NCBI GenBank assembly: GCA_963931925.1
Contig: OZ007569.1
Coordinates: forward strand, 22,217,662 to 22,281,661
DNA length: 64,000 bases
Source of the DNA: Onchidella celtica
Lineage: Eukaryota; Mollusca; Gastropoda; Systellommatophora; Onchidiidae
Direction of reading: 5' to 3'
Below are positions 34,101 to 49,100 of the stretch, piece by piece. The stretch's first letter is position 1, and each line of letters starts with the position of its first letter. The notes below the pieces were generated by a model. That model was given only the letters and a program-made list of their open reading frames with translations. It searched no databases and was not told where the DNA came from. The position numbers were made by a program, and so were the translations under genes.

Positions 34101-37100
34101 TTTAGTATAATGTGTCCCAGTATATTTATGCATTAGGGCTGTTACATGTTTCTGAAATGGTTTGGTATACTCCTCAATAGTTTATCCTGGGATTCCCCAC
34201 ATATCTCATCTGTATGTATAATTCACAGATTCTCCACCTTTGAATGCTTTTTTATTAAGCCACCTACAGTAACCAAATTTTATATGTAGGTTTCCAATAC
34301 CGTGGAGATTGTACTAAAGTGTGGAATTTTTTTTTTTATTGGTTTTGTTTTTCAATTTATAGAATTTATGCATTGTTTCATCATGCTGTTAACAGTTCTA
34401 ATTTTCATTCTCCATCTTGACGTCATTCTGCAACAGTTTTGTACATGTCATAAAAAGTAACCATATAAAGTGTTCAGTTTGGTGTGTAGTGTCATGGCAC
34501 GCATCAGTTCTGAAGTAAGACTGTAGATTATTAGAGAGAGAGAGCACACAGGTTTATTTCGGGCAATGCCTGGTACGTTATCTGGTCTAGTGTAATATTC
34601 AAATGCATGAAGACATTTACCGGGTTATGACAGGGCTTTTGCATGTTTCTGAAATGGTTTGGTTTACTCCTCAGTGGTATCCGTACATGGTAAGAAAATT
34701 CAGTGAAGATGATCATGATCATGACGTCTCCATGCCCAGCCTCTCTGTCCAGATTTTTACTGTGCCCAGTTTGGTAGGTGGCCAAAGACGAGCCTATTCT
34801 GAGCTTGTGGCCACTGTCCTCTTGAGACGCCAGTTTGTCCATTGTCCAAATTATTTTGTTGGTTATGTGATGTGTTAGCTTTCTCACCCTTTTCTTGTTT
34901 TTTTTTGTTTTGTTTTTTTATAAAGGGAAACAGTTGTAGTGCCAGTTGGACAGAGGCAGAAATGAAAACTGCAGGATTGTCTGTGAACCATAGCAAGATT
35001 ATATACAGTAGTCTGAGGCATGCAATTTGTTGAAAAATGATTTCCTTTATTCAAAAGAAGTCAAGTTCCATGACACAAATTGCCATGGAATTAAAATTTT
35101 TCTTAAAAGAGCTGCCTTACATCAGTAACACTAGAAACATGTCGAGGGTTATCAACCAGATGCGTTTGTTATGTCAAATTTTATTCATTGCTTTTAAATG
35201 CCTGTAGATATACAAGATGAGAAAGCGTTTGACTTTATTTTACAACTCTATAAAACTATTCATGTGACCATGTTTTAAGTTATTGCAGATTATTTGAATT
35301 TTTATCAAGGTTACAAATTTCAGACTCATTTTTCTCAATTTGTCTACTTTGGACATAAAATATTCTGGTTGCTAACCGTCGACATGGTCTCCCAGAGCTG
35401 TGTATTGATGCAGATATCAGGCTAGTCACAAAAAGGATTACCCATAGTTTTTTTTCACTGTAAGAAACTCTGGTTGCATTCGTGGTGGATGGATGGTTTG
35501 ATATGTACAGGTCTCTCTCCAATCTTTTTTGTTTGTTTGTTTGTTTTTGTTTTTTTTCCATTTACTCTTGTGTTGAAAACCTGTTCGATCCAGGATCCTT
35601 AAAATCACAGCTTCACTTCTTAAAATCACAGCTTCACTTTGTATCTTTGAGGTTTTTTTATGCTGAGTTTGTGAAAGGGTTTTTAATTTTTTTTTTTTTT
35701 TATGTGGAGGTTAGGTGGAGCGGGTCAAGTGTAGTAAAAACATAGAGGAGGAGAAAGGAATGAAGAAGAGGTATTATATGTTGAGGTTTTAAAGGCGGGG
35801 TGGTGGTTGGTGGGCACCTCTGGCAAGGTCTCCTCCTGTCTAGTTGTTCTGTTAAATTCTGTCTAGCGTCTTGCTTCATCCAGGCACAATATGACTGGTA
35901 CCAGGTTGGCGTGCTTTCTCTAAACTGAAAACTCAAAATGGAGAGAGGGGGCTTGTTGCTTTTAAAGGGATTTAGGAGCTCATAAGCTGGACTAATATGA
36001 GTAAATGTGGTCACAGCTGGCCCTTCACAACTATAAACTCCGGCTTTATCATCTAAACCACATAGCTTTAACACAATAGATTTTACACTAAATTTCGCAC
36101 CTTACTGTAGCAGTAGAACTGACACTGATAGCTTCATGTGTGGCATGGGTATTACATGTAAATGCAGCAGGTTAGTACCATCTGAGACCAGTTTTCTGAA
36201 TCCGGCAATGAACTACTGAGCAGTTTATTGTCAAGGAGTTTACATGCAAGAGCAACATTTGCTGATCTTACCCAAATTAGTGCATGCCAGCAATTTCTGG
36301 ATTTCTCTGCTTGTCCAATATGAAAGCCAAGCTTACAGTAGTTCAAGGAAGTCTCTGACGACACCACAGATTGCTTGGGCTTGACTCAGATACTTTTCTT
36401 TAAGTATTTCTTTTTTTTTTTTTTATCAGAAAAGACCTAAAGCAAATGCAAACACACCATTTGTAGCTGAGATGTGGTCAGTGGAAGAGGCTTCCAGAAA
36501 TAGAATATCAGTTGGGCATGAACGTATTAAGGTCATGATCCTGTGGCGAATGGCGGTGATAGGCTTTCTGACAGCTCTTGGCAACTAGGAATACTCAGAT
36601 ATCAGCACAGCTATGTCTCACAAACAACATTTTTACAAGAAAATATTTTGAAATGTGAAATTTGGCATTCTTGTTCAGGCTGGGATGGAACCTGTTGCGA
36701 CAGTATTGGAACTCTGGCAATTTTTGGTCAGGAGAAAATGCATCATTATTTTATTCTTAAATGTAAGCTTAATGCATTATAGTTTTTACGCTTCAAATTT
36801 AAAATAAGAGCACTGGAAATTGCTTTGATTTGGCTTTTGAAATGCATGAAATCCAAATTGGCTGGTCCTCCACCGAGACACTGTCTCTGGATCCCCAGCC
36901 TTTTGATCAAACTATGAGAATCAAACTACCATAAAGCACCAGAAAAACTGCGAAAGGTGCGACTTGGCTGTTACCGCCCCAAAGCGCACTTGAACCCAAA
37001 CTCAAAACTCTGGCCACCAAAAAAGTTTCAGATATTTTTTTCTTGCCGTGGTTCCGTCCCTGCCTGTTACATTTTGCTTTTATGAACTAGAACAGATTTT

Positions 37101-40100
37101 GAAATGATGATTCTGTTTTGATAGGTAAGACTTGTCATCAGTGTAAAGCTTTAATAGTCAGATTACATCAGTGGTTCTTAACTCTTCGGAGACGGGACTA
37201 TTTTAGATGTGACCCATCTAGAAAGATGAGGGTTTAAAGTGAACACAAGTCAGTAGTTTCTCTATTTCGCCTTGTAATCAGGCCGCAGTCCCTTAACAAC
37301 AACACGGTCTTAAAAGGTTAAGAACCACTGGTCTGCAGCATTATGTACAGGGTTATTACAAAGGAAATAGACAGTTTCAAAAAAGTTTTATACCAAAAAC
37401 TATATTGATACTCACCATGCATAGAGTTGTAGAGAAATTATGGAAATTTATTGTAGCAATTTACTGGTATTTGCCATATGCACAGTGTTTGAAGACAGCT
37501 TACCTTGCTCATTCACGCAGGGTGACTGCCCACAGACAATTGAAGAAAAGGTGCAACTAAGGGTAATGTTGGCACTTTACCAAAAGCACAACACTGCTTC
37601 TGTTATCATGGTTAAAACTTCAATAGTTTCTCTGCTTTTTTACCACCACACATGGTGAATATCAATATCTTGAATAGTTTTGGTTCAATATACTTTTGAA
37701 ACTGTCTATTTCTGTTACAATGGCCCTGTACAATTAATAGTTCAAAATGTCATTGATGACACAAGCAGCTATAGGAATTCTAATATTTGAAAATGGCACA
37801 CACAATACCTGCTTGTGTTATGACTCTTTTTATAGCTGTGTTTATGTGGACGGTGCTGATATCATGAGTTTTTCTTTTATCTTGTAGTGCTATTCTGAGA
37901 TGTATGTCGACTTTTTGCAAGATGACCACCCTCGTACCATCTCAGTTACGCGCTTCTCCTTGCAACTGTTCGGCACACCAACGTTGGTATGTTTTCTCAT
38001 TTATCTTTCCTGTCAGGAATGAATTTGAGGGCTGGGTTCAGTAAAGCCTTTTTTTTAAACTTGATATACCAGTTGTTGTTTTTTTTACTAGCAACATGGT
38101 CATAGCAAACTAATCCGCAACATTTTATATTCAGAGAATCTTGTGTTTTACTTGTTGGAATTGTAAATAACTGATGCACACCAACCAATAATCCTGTTTT
38201 ACATTCGGTTGGGGGATGTTATGATGAAAAGAGTGAGTGTGTGGGGTCTGTCAGACCATGAGTGTAAAATGTGGTTAAGAATAGTAACAGGGGTGTGGTG
38301 AGTGCTGGTGGCTGTTGGCTGAGAAATTGGAAAAAGGCCTCCATAGGCAGGGGTCCTAAAAAACATTGACTGTAATTGGTTCTTAACTGTATCCCTGTAT
38401 TTCATCTTCCCATGCAGAGTTGTTGACTTTTCAAGGCCCACAATTTTTTTTTTAGACATCACATTAATTTTCAACACAAGGTGGCGATTATTGTGACGAC
38501 ATGACATAAAACCTAAAAGCAAACTCACATTAATCTTCGACTGTTATGTATACACTATAATAAAGGAGTATTGGTGTATTTCCTGCTGTAATAATACAGT
38601 TTAATATATACTGATTCCTATCAAAGCTTAATATTTTGCATAGGGAAGTGGCTAAAAATTAACAGAGGATCTACCCGATTGATAAATATTATGTTACCTG
38701 GGCTTTCAGAAGCAGAGTTTCGATGACCAGGGTTGGAAACTGAGAGCAGAGGGAAGACTCAGAGTATTTTTAATCTAGCCATGAGGTGAAATTTTTTTTT
38801 AAAAAAAGCACACCCAAGTATCTGTAGGGTTGCAACAGGGCAAGGAACAACTTGAAAACATCGTGACTCCACTGTTTGCCACAACTGAGATATTTGGTGT
38901 TAAACATTTACGGTTTTAGTATTATGATAAGGAGTTACAATAAATCGGAACTGTGAAACAGCTTGGTAAATGCCAGAGTGCATTTTAAAAAATGTGTCAA
39001 AGTATGCATTTGTTATAATACCTCTTCTACATACTAAAAGTTTTCCAGTTTTTTGGAAAATTGAGATAGAACAAACAAGAACTAAGGTCAGGACTTGGCA
39101 AAGAAAGAACAAAAGTTGAATGTTGTAAAGCCTTGCTTTAGAAACCACAAAGAAAAGTTTTATTGTTTCTAAAGCGAGGCTGCAAATCTAGCTTCTTGTT
39201 GTTTTTTGCTATGTTTTAACCATCATAATTATGGGTCTTGCAAATGGTAATGGTAACATAACATCTCATGTAATTCATTGTGTCTGGGCCAGGTTTTGTG
39301 ATTCTGTAGATAGTACAATGGAGCACCCATGTCTTGTCTTCTTGTCTGCACCTGTTGTTTGTGTTTAGCATGTCTTGTCTGTTGTCGGGTATTTGTTTGG
39401 CATTAAGCAAGAGGACAGTTTTCACAAGTGTCAGATGCATTTATTTGTTTGTTTGTTGTTTTTTTTTTGTTATTGTTATTGAAAAATTGCAGTCATTTTT
39501 GTGCGTTTTTTTTTTTTAATAAAAAAAAAAAAATTATGCTGTTGCGAAATTGTGGTTGTCAATTTTTAAAAGAACTTTTTATTTTTCACTCATTAACCTT
39601 TTCTTTAAATTTTTAACATTATTTTTATGTCACTTGGCAGTTCAGCATTCTCTTAACTGATTGGTTAGGTTAGCCTTGCACACCGTTTAATGTCCATAGC
39701 AGTTTTATCCAGGTAATTAGAGAGTTTTTTACTGATGGAATCTAAGCTGTATTTATCTTTCCATCCCAAATCTGTGACTTTAATTCCAATTTCTTGCAAG
39801 TTCTACTTTGACACAAACTAGATGATGTAGTCATGTTAAGACATACAAAAATATAAAGAAAAAAGGAGGACAGATCCAGTGGTATTAGACCATTAATTTG
39901 GTCATATGACAGCCTTCATGGTCACTGCTACAAAATAGAAGGGGAGTGGTCTGTGAGAAAGTCTAGGACACCAGCAAACAGGATGACCCACTCAACATAT
40001 CAACTCCAATGAGAACTAAGTGATTCTAGAAATTTCTAGGTCAGTTGTGGCTTTTTAAAAATTTTTTTATTTCACAGTCATAATCGATCACTGTGACAAC

Positions 40101-43100
40101 TTAGGGGGTTAGACCTATATATAGAATAACATCAGATAAACTGTCTAAAATTCAAGTCATTCAAAACAACGCAGCCAAATTGAATACCAAGAAAAAACAA
40201 GCTGACCACGTTACGCCTTTGTTAAAAGAACTGCACTGGCTTCCTATAACAAAGAATTACATACAAAATTGCTGTTTTTTGCTATAAATGTTTAAATAAC
40301 ACCGCACCCAGCTATCTCAAAAATTCTTTACAAGTCTACATACCATCTCGTTCACTAAGATCATCAAGTGACAAACAATCTTAAGAATCCCGTCTAAAAA
40401 CTATAAAACTATAGGCCATAGATCCTTCAACTATTTTGGACCTTTTGTCTGGAACCAGATACCCTTGAACATTCGTGAATCACCGAATCTTGAAAGCTTT
40501 AAGAAAAGTGTAAAACATCACCTTTTCCTCCGAAACTGTTAAATTTTCAAAATTCTATTCTGTACGTTGATGTTACAATTGATTATATAAGCTAGTGTTA
40601 TATGACTAAGAGCGTCTATGTGTGTGAAACTGAAAGTTTGTATGGATGAGAGTGCCTGTTTTAGTATGAGATTTGGAAAGTGTATGCATGAATTATTGAT
40701 GCAATGTACAGCGCATTGAGTAATAATTTTATTAGAAATGCGCTATAGAAATTCTATTTATTATTATTATTATTATTATATCATGCCAAAACAAACAGTA
40801 ATAGTTGTGCCTAAGATTGTTATTTAAAAATTAGAGTGAGACACCTAGAAAGAGCTGAAGTTTTCAGTGTCAATCCATGCATAAAAAGCACCTCTCGCCC
40901 AGTATCTTAGTTGAGCTTTTTGTGATTTAAGCACAGTTTAGAACTAAACTCTTCAGTTTATTGTAATTTTCCAGCATATCAAGTACATTATGGCCATGTT
41001 AACCACTGTCTTCTTTGCACACCCCCCTCCCCACCCATTAACCATTCACCTCCACTCCCCGCACCCTCATTTCCCGTGCAACCCTTCCCCACCTCTCTCA
41101 CAGGCTAGGATGTTGATTGCAGAACATGATCTCCTCACTGTGATAGTCAAAGCTTTCCTCAATGCCTGTGAACGCAAGAAGAATCGTAAGTACATAGTTA
41201 TTAGTAACCTTTTCTACAAATAGTTAAATACTAAAGTTTGAAAAAAGAGTTGCAATCACAAAAATTCGGTTGCAGAAGGGAATTTGTGGATTTTCAGCCT
41301 TAAACCTTCACAGTGCATCATAGGTCTAATGGACCCAGATGCAATAAAAAATATTAATGACTAATCTGTCAGTTTAGATTACACGTATAAGGTTTATTTG
41401 CTCTCCTGGACTCTTCCTCCCTAGAACAAGGCAAGTTGTCCTTTGACAGAGCTGACCGCAACAACGCCTTCAAAAGATCCATGTTTGTTCTACATGATCT
41501 CAAGTAAGTCCTGTTCTCAAATTCTCACTCATTCTATCTACATTTCACCCAGCACACGGATGTTAATTCAGGGATGACAGGATACCAAGATGAACTGTCT
41601 CTTCTTTCAGTATATGTCTGCAAGCAAGCAAGTGTATGAATTGCTGGGTTGTGGTGTGTACTTGTATTTTTCTATTATTATAGAGGTACAAGGTGTACAT
41701 TGTTGACATTATGAATATATGAGTTGGCGAGTTGGGTTAATTCAGTATCTCTTCCAGGGGTTATCAGTCTTTTTTCATTCAAGGTCCCTTTCAGTTCTCT
41801 GATCTTCACCAGCAATCCATTCTCTCTCTCTCTCTCTCCCACACATACACACACACACACACACAAATATATAAACATGCATATAGAGTTAGATGGAAAC
41901 AGGCAGGGAGAGAGATGGGCAAACAGAGAAACACATAATTACTCAAGGCTGGGATGTATAAAGTGTTTTTCTTCTTGTCAATTTTTATATTTGGGATTAA
42001 TCATTAAGTGACTATCATTTCTGCGACAGATATGCCTTGGTTTGCAAACCTACAAGTGCTGAGGAGTGGACAGAGATGCTGAAAGACAATTTCTTGCGTG
42101 GACTTACCTCATTCCTTCAACTGCTCTCTCTCATTCAGGTCAGCGGATTTCTTACCTGTTCAGTGCATCACTCATGTTAGTAAACCTGGCAACTGTTCCT
42201 TGTTTTACTGGTCTGTCCTGTAGTTAGGGTGCCAGGGAGGACATGAGAAATAATAATTTTTTTGTGTGAAAAAAAAAATTTGTCAGGTTTGAGGATGAAG
42301 GCCAGTCCAGTAATAAAGTGTACAAGCTCAAAATGTGGCAAAAAGAAAAAGTTGCATGTGGCATTGACGGACAAGATGCGCTTGGAGAATCCCAGTTTGG
42401 GACTTGCAGAGGAAAAGTACCCGCATTTGTTCAAAGTTCTACATTTTTTTATATTTTTGATTCTTTCTTATCTGATGGAGTTATTTGTTTTATATTTTTT
42501 TTAAATCTTATCTCCATCTCCACATATATCAACACAGGGTATGGATTCAGTAACGCGGCAGACTGGCCAACACCTGGAGTTTGACCCAGAATGGGAAGGA
42601 GCATTTACTATACAGATTAAATTGGAGGACATTCTCGTGCTTATCTGTGATTGGTGCGCAGCTGATGTGAGTAGTTGGGGTGCGGCTAATGTGTAAATAG
42701 TCAATGTGCAGCAAAAGACAAAAATGAAAAGTTGTTTGGCTGATGGTGTCCAAGCCATGTCACTTAAAAAGTTTTAGCTCCATAAGATCGGAGCAATGCA
42801 CACTGCATCGCTAGGTCTAACCAAAAATGACGGACCAATACACACTGTGTTGTCTGTAAATATGGTCTATGAGAAAAGTCCGTCCAAACACAAAAATAAC
42901 TCTGATCTTAAAGAGTTACCCCTGGCAGTGTTTGGGCCACGATACCATGTTCTTTTCTCCCTGTCCACTGTTAATAAGACCACAATATCATGGTCCTCTC
43001 TTGCAGGGTCCCAGTTGCTAAACCCAGGATATTGTGGTCATATCTCCCTTGTCTGCCAATGATAAGGACAGAAATTGATATTACCACTTTCTCAAGGCCA

Positions 43101-46100
43101 CCTTGAAAAGTCCACAATATTGTGGTTTGTGACAGTCTTCTGTTTTTAGTGCTTTTGTTGCGGGGTTTTCCTGGTGCTTGTGCGGGCCTATCAACCGAGT
43201 GACAGTCGGAAGCAGATTTCTGTATCACTGCGAGGGTTAATGGTTATTCACTCGTACAAGTGGGAAAGAAGGGGTTGAGGCTGAACATATGAAAAGTGTG
43301 CACAAAGGAAGGAGGAATAAAAAAAATCAGCAAAATTGAGCATACATACTTTGTGGATGGCCCCTTTCTCTAATGCAACATTTTAAGGCAAAACAATGTT
43401 GAACAACACAAGACTTTAGAGTCAGAAAGGGTGAATAGATAACTTTTAGATCAGTGTTTCTCAAAGTGGGGCATATGCATCACTGGTGGGACCTGGCAGT
43501 ATTTTTGGTGGGGCATGGAGGTTTGAAATGGGACAAAGGGATATATACTTTGTATTAATTTTGTCCAATTATGGTTGGGTGCACCTTTTTTTTAATGAAA
43601 ATTGAATAAGGGCATGGGACAAAAAAAAGGTTGAGAAACTTTGTTGTAGATGAACCTGAACCATACTGATTGTGAAATGTTGCCTGTTTTGTCCTGACAG
43701 AGATACCTGCTGGTGGAGGGTTACAAAGCAACCATGGAGGCTCTGAGCAACTGTCGGGAAACCACTCGCAGGGAGCAGGTCACTGGTAAGAACTGAATGA
43801 TAGACAAAGAAACATCTGCATTTTTTGAAAGTTTTCTTTCTTTTTCTTATTTTTTTAGTGTGAATATATTTCTGAAGTCCAGCTGTGCTTCTTTGGCACG
43901 TTTTGCAATGTTAGTTCATTAGTTTTGCAGTTTTAGCCTTCAGGGGAGAGGCTTTGTTATTTGCTGTTATTGATGGTGGTGGGAACATGGTCATGTGCAT
44001 ACAATTGCTCACACAAACCGACACATTTACATGTCTTTGCCAGAAACCTTTGTTTACACCGTACAGCATTCAGACAGACTGAGTGTAAGAGGGGGAGAGA
44101 GAGAGAGAAGAAATTGGTACTATGCCCTTTATTTATCAAGGGAAAAAAAAAAAGATGGAGTAAAGGCTGTATGTTGCATAGCCTCATTTTAGAAACAAAT
44201 GATAAAGAAACTATACAACAAATTCTAAAAGAATAGTGGAACAGCCAAGAACAATGCACACACATGGAGGCGAAGTCAAAATACGGCAGAAAGAAAAAGT
44301 TATATGTAGCAAAGATTTGTGTAAGAAATAATAGAGAAAGGATACAATAAAATGCAAAAGAAAAAGGAAGACAAATCAAACTTTTGATCAATTGATCTTC
44401 TTCAGGACAAAAATGTAACAGGATAGAAATTCATGCAAATAACAAAATTGAAAAAAAAAAAATCGTAGAATGTTATACAATTACGGGTACTTCGCTGTGA
44501 GTTCCAGACTTGGATTTTCGGAAAGCAGCCCGCCCGTCACTGTAGGGTGGTTCAAAGTGACAGAGAGGTGGGTGATCCCTGTTAAAAACTTGACAAATTA
44601 TTTTTGAAAACCACAGAGAACCTTTAGCGCGGCAGTAGAGCTTTGGTCAAAGTTTTTGAAGATAGTAATCCCTTGTTTTTACTGTCAGACTTTTGATCTG
44701 TTGTTTTTTTTCCTTCACTTGTTGTCTCTGTACTTTCCAGTTGGCAGTTTCAGCAGTGAGGTGATCAAGCATGATGTGGCCTCTGATCCAGTCTCCATCC
44801 ACTATCCACTCAATAGATTCCTGGCAGGTATGTGCTACAGCAGTTCACAGTTGTTTAATCAAAGACGATATAGTTGAACAAGACAAGAGAGGGTCTTCTT
44901 CACACCTCTAACAATATTCTGCACATGGTTGGTGCTCCAGTCATGGGGGGTGTCTGCAAGAAAAGAGTGCTTGGTACATATGTGCATAAATAATATAATG
45001 ATACATTACTAATGCGATTTAGAGTTACAGTGCTGCTGCAGCTAATAGTAATAAAAAATGGCCACAGTTTACCTATAGTAATTAAAGTTATAATTACGAA
45101 GGAAGCTACTTCAGACAAGGGCTAGAGTGATTGCTTAGCAGTGAAAACAACTCAGTATTTGCTCTATTTGGGCTTATGAAAAATGTGCCATTGTTTATGT
45201 CTCCAATGCAGATGCTGCTAGGTGGCATGTGCGAAATGCATGAATGCAGAATGCAAAATGTCCTAAAAGCTGTGCTATCTAATTGTATCTAGTATCTTGT
45301 CAGCAGAGAAAAAACACATTTTGACTGTACTGGAACCACAGTTTACTACAGTCCACTAGCAGTCCACCTTTATTTACTTGTGCTCAATAAATTGTCGTCC
45401 TGTGTTACAGGATTAAACTTGCAAAGTTGCATCAGCGTCATTTCATTTTGTGGGAAATTATGTGGATATTTGTGAGTGGATCCGATGAAATCGGGCTTAG
45501 GGTGAAAGACTAAATTCCTGAGAAAAAGCCTCCAAAGAGGGAAAAATTTTCCACAGAAATTGAGATTTTGCCTTTGATATGAAAGATTAGCTGTTTTTCT
45601 GCACTTAGTTAAAATATTTTGCCTGAAATGGTCTCTTAGAAATATTTTCTGTTAATTTTTTAGAGGACCATTTACTTTCACCCGTCACACCTACCTTAAA
45701 CATTATTGTCAAAGATGTCATTTCTCAATAGATCCATTGAAATCTGTGGAACCAGTCTACACGTTTGCCTGATTTCATTAACAATCAGAAAGAAAAAAAT
45801 TTCCATGATTTTTATAGATTTTGTCTTCGAGAAAAAGAATCACTGCATTTTCAGAGCGGGTGTTTGGTGGGTGCTTTTAGAAGGGTCTCCTTTCTGTCCT
45901 GTCACACTGTTAAATTCTGCCTATCGTATTGCTTCTTCCCAGGACAATGTGACCCCAATCGTGTCAATGCTTTTTCCCCAGACCCAAGCTCAAACACACT
46001 GTTGGAATTGTATAAGATTTTCTCAAATTCAAGATGAAGAAAAGCCTGTGTTTGTGTGATTTTTTACTTGGAGTTGATTTCAGTAATCTTTGGTGTAACC

Positions 46101-49100
46101 ATGCCATCATTTATTTCCTCTAGCTCTGCATGTTCACCTGGAGAGGTATGGTCTCATCTTTGAATCCCCGGAGCTGCAGAACTCGGTAAGTTCATTCTCA
46201 AAAATCAGACATGCTGTACTGCACATCTGTGTCATGGTTTTTAGCGCTTTGCCATTCCCACCCTGGGTACTAGTAGTATGGAGTAACCAACATCCATACT
46301 GTTAAAAGTGTTATACTAGGCTACATGACCCACTTGACATTGCATATGCATTAGTACTATATGTCTCTTGTCTTTTAAGTCCAATTTAGTAAGATCACTG
46401 CATTTGCCAGACAGTGCAAGGGTTATAATTTCCAGTTTTTTTGTTTGTTTGTTATGTAACAATAGATGGTTGTCTTCAGCTTAAGCATTTGCATAGTTTA
46501 GAAACTGGACTGTCAACAGCCGCTTTAGATGCAATTTGACTTACCTGTATTTGTACAGTAGTGTTTTAACCCTTTGCAGATGTGGGTATTTTAGATGTTG
46601 CCCATCTAGGAAGACAGGGATTCACAAGACAAAAAATGATAATGTGTTTACAAAAGCAGGAAGACCCGCTATTGATATGTACAGATTCGTAGATTTTATG
46701 AAACAAGCAGTCTGTCTACAAGACCAAGACACGACTAATTGGAACTGCTTTCAAAGTGGGCTGATGATCTGCCCATTCATCGTTTTCACTATAAATTGGG
46801 CTGATGATTGGCCCTATCGTCTTTTTTCACTGTGAAATAATTGGACTGATCATCTTCCAATATCATCTTCCAATGGCTAAGTTTAAACTCATTCTCTTTT
46901 CCTGTCCTGTTTGCATTTAGACCCTGACAGAAATGGCCCACAGTGTGGATGCTCCCATGACAGAGCCTCTTGACGTGAGAGAACTAATGGAACCAGGCTT
47001 GCGGATCCAAGTACTGCTGGCCCAGGCTCAGGCGGGCATGTGGCGCAGGAATGGCTACAGTCTGCAGAACCAGGTTTGCTGTCTTGATCTACTATTGGAC
47101 GTATTGTCCCTTGAAAGTTTAATTGTCAATTTTGGGGGGAAATTTGGGAATCTTGGATTTACAGCCAACATTGCCAACCAACATTGCCAACTTTTGTTTT
47201 TTCTCCATAAGGAAGGAGCAAGTCAAAATTTCCATTAATGAGAATGTATCTTATGAGCTGAAATCACATTACTTTAACAAAATAAATATCATTTCTCTTA
47301 AGAATCATCAAAATTGACCATAAATACTTCATGGATGGCCACTGTGTATTTGTCCAGGAGTGACGGCATGTGAACAAGTTTAGCTCAGCATTTGTGTGTC
47401 CACTTGTTTCTGTGGGTTTTTTTAAAATCAATTTATGTGAGTTTTTGTAATATTGTATCAATGGATGTCTATCCTGGACATTTTGCAGGTGTTTTTTTAC
47501 TCCAACCTGCGATGCAGACAAGAAATGTATGACAGAGACATCATTATGCTACAGGTCAGTTACTACACAATCTACATTAAGTCACGATTACAATCACCAG
47601 AGAAATAATAAAATGTCTTTTCTTTGGAGTTTAAATGTGGCCAAGAAATCAAGAATTATATTTTGCAAAATAAAAACAAATGTGAAAACCAAGCAGTAAA
47701 TTCTAGAAGGATGTAAATAAGAGAAATTAGATAAGCTTTGGATTGCTAATGACCTTGGCAGGTAAAAAAAAAAAGACATTTGAAGCAATTTTTAAATCAA
47801 ATTAGCTGTTGCTGGTGTTCCTTCTATTTAGAGGTTAGAGATGACGTCATCAAGAAATTTGCACCTTGGAGCATTACCACTAAGAAATGTTCAATTAATA
47901 TTAAATCCATTACAGATGTTGCTGTGTTACCATGAATAAGATGAATCTCAGAGTGTGATAATTAATCAGTTGTGTATTTTCATGATGTATGTATTGAAAT
48001 AGTTTGTGTGTGACTATTTGCAGATAGCAGCATCTCTGTTGCCAGGCAACGACTTCATGATGCAGCTCCTGCACAAGTTTGGTCTCATGCAGTGGGCCAG
48101 GTCAGTCAGGAATGTTCATGTCAAAGTTATAATGATTGATTTTTTTTCCTAAAATTCAGTTACACATAGGTAGGTTTGTATTAGCCTTAGGGGCTTTGAG
48201 GGTGAAAAAGGCCAAGGCTGGTGTAGGTGCTAGACTGGTGGCTTGCCACCCTTAAATTTTGCTTCACACTAACACAATTGGCACTGCCTGCACTGTGACC
48301 GTGTCTAAAACTGGGATGGGAGCTTGAGATTCACTGAACTTTCACCTAGGTGATGTCCACCCACTGCAGGACCTAGCCCTCCAACACTGCTTTCCATTCT
48401 CTTCTGTCTGTTGTTTTCCTTATCCATGTTGTTCCTCCTCTCTTTGTAATGTCCTCCTTCCATCTTCTTCCTGGTCGTCCTCTTGTACTTTTTCCTGTCC
48501 TTGGCTGCCACTAGGGTGGGAGCTTGAGATTCACCGAACTTGCTTTACTGAAAATAATTTGCTATACTGTTTGTCCTTTTCAGGGGTTATTCTGATTTAT
48601 TACATAAGCAGTACTGACCATCAGTTTCTGATATCACTTCACAGGCTTCAGACAGAATAATCCCGTAGCCCATCTACAAATCAGGAAACTGTAATGATAT
48701 TCTTTGTTTAATTGATTTATTTACTGGTTTAATATGGACAAATATGGAACCAGCTGGCCACTGGGACAATTAGTTGAAAAATTCTTTTGGGGAAGCCTGG
48801 TGTGCAAGGATTCTGATACTTGTTATCAGTCAGTCCCTAGCTTAAAAGCCACGCTCTGTGCAGATCCCCTAACTACTGCTCCGTCCGTCACTTTCTACCC
48901 TCTGAACATCTGTCTTGGCCTAGCAAGCAGCAGGGTATTCCTGAGTTCTAATTTTAGCCGCGAGCATGTGGAACAGTTTAAATCAGTGGACAGCAGTGCT
49001 CTACATTTACAGATAATATTCATGTCATAGGTCATGTGCTCATAAAAAAAAAAAGATAAGAGGTGAGCAGTCAATGACACAAATCAAACTCAAAAAAAGT

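Noticed and set aside
42796..43228. ORFs in UBR intron 16 on both strands
   Set aside because: They cover imperfect inverted repeats (GACCACAATAT/ATATTGTGGTC words), not coding sequence; no UBR similarity.
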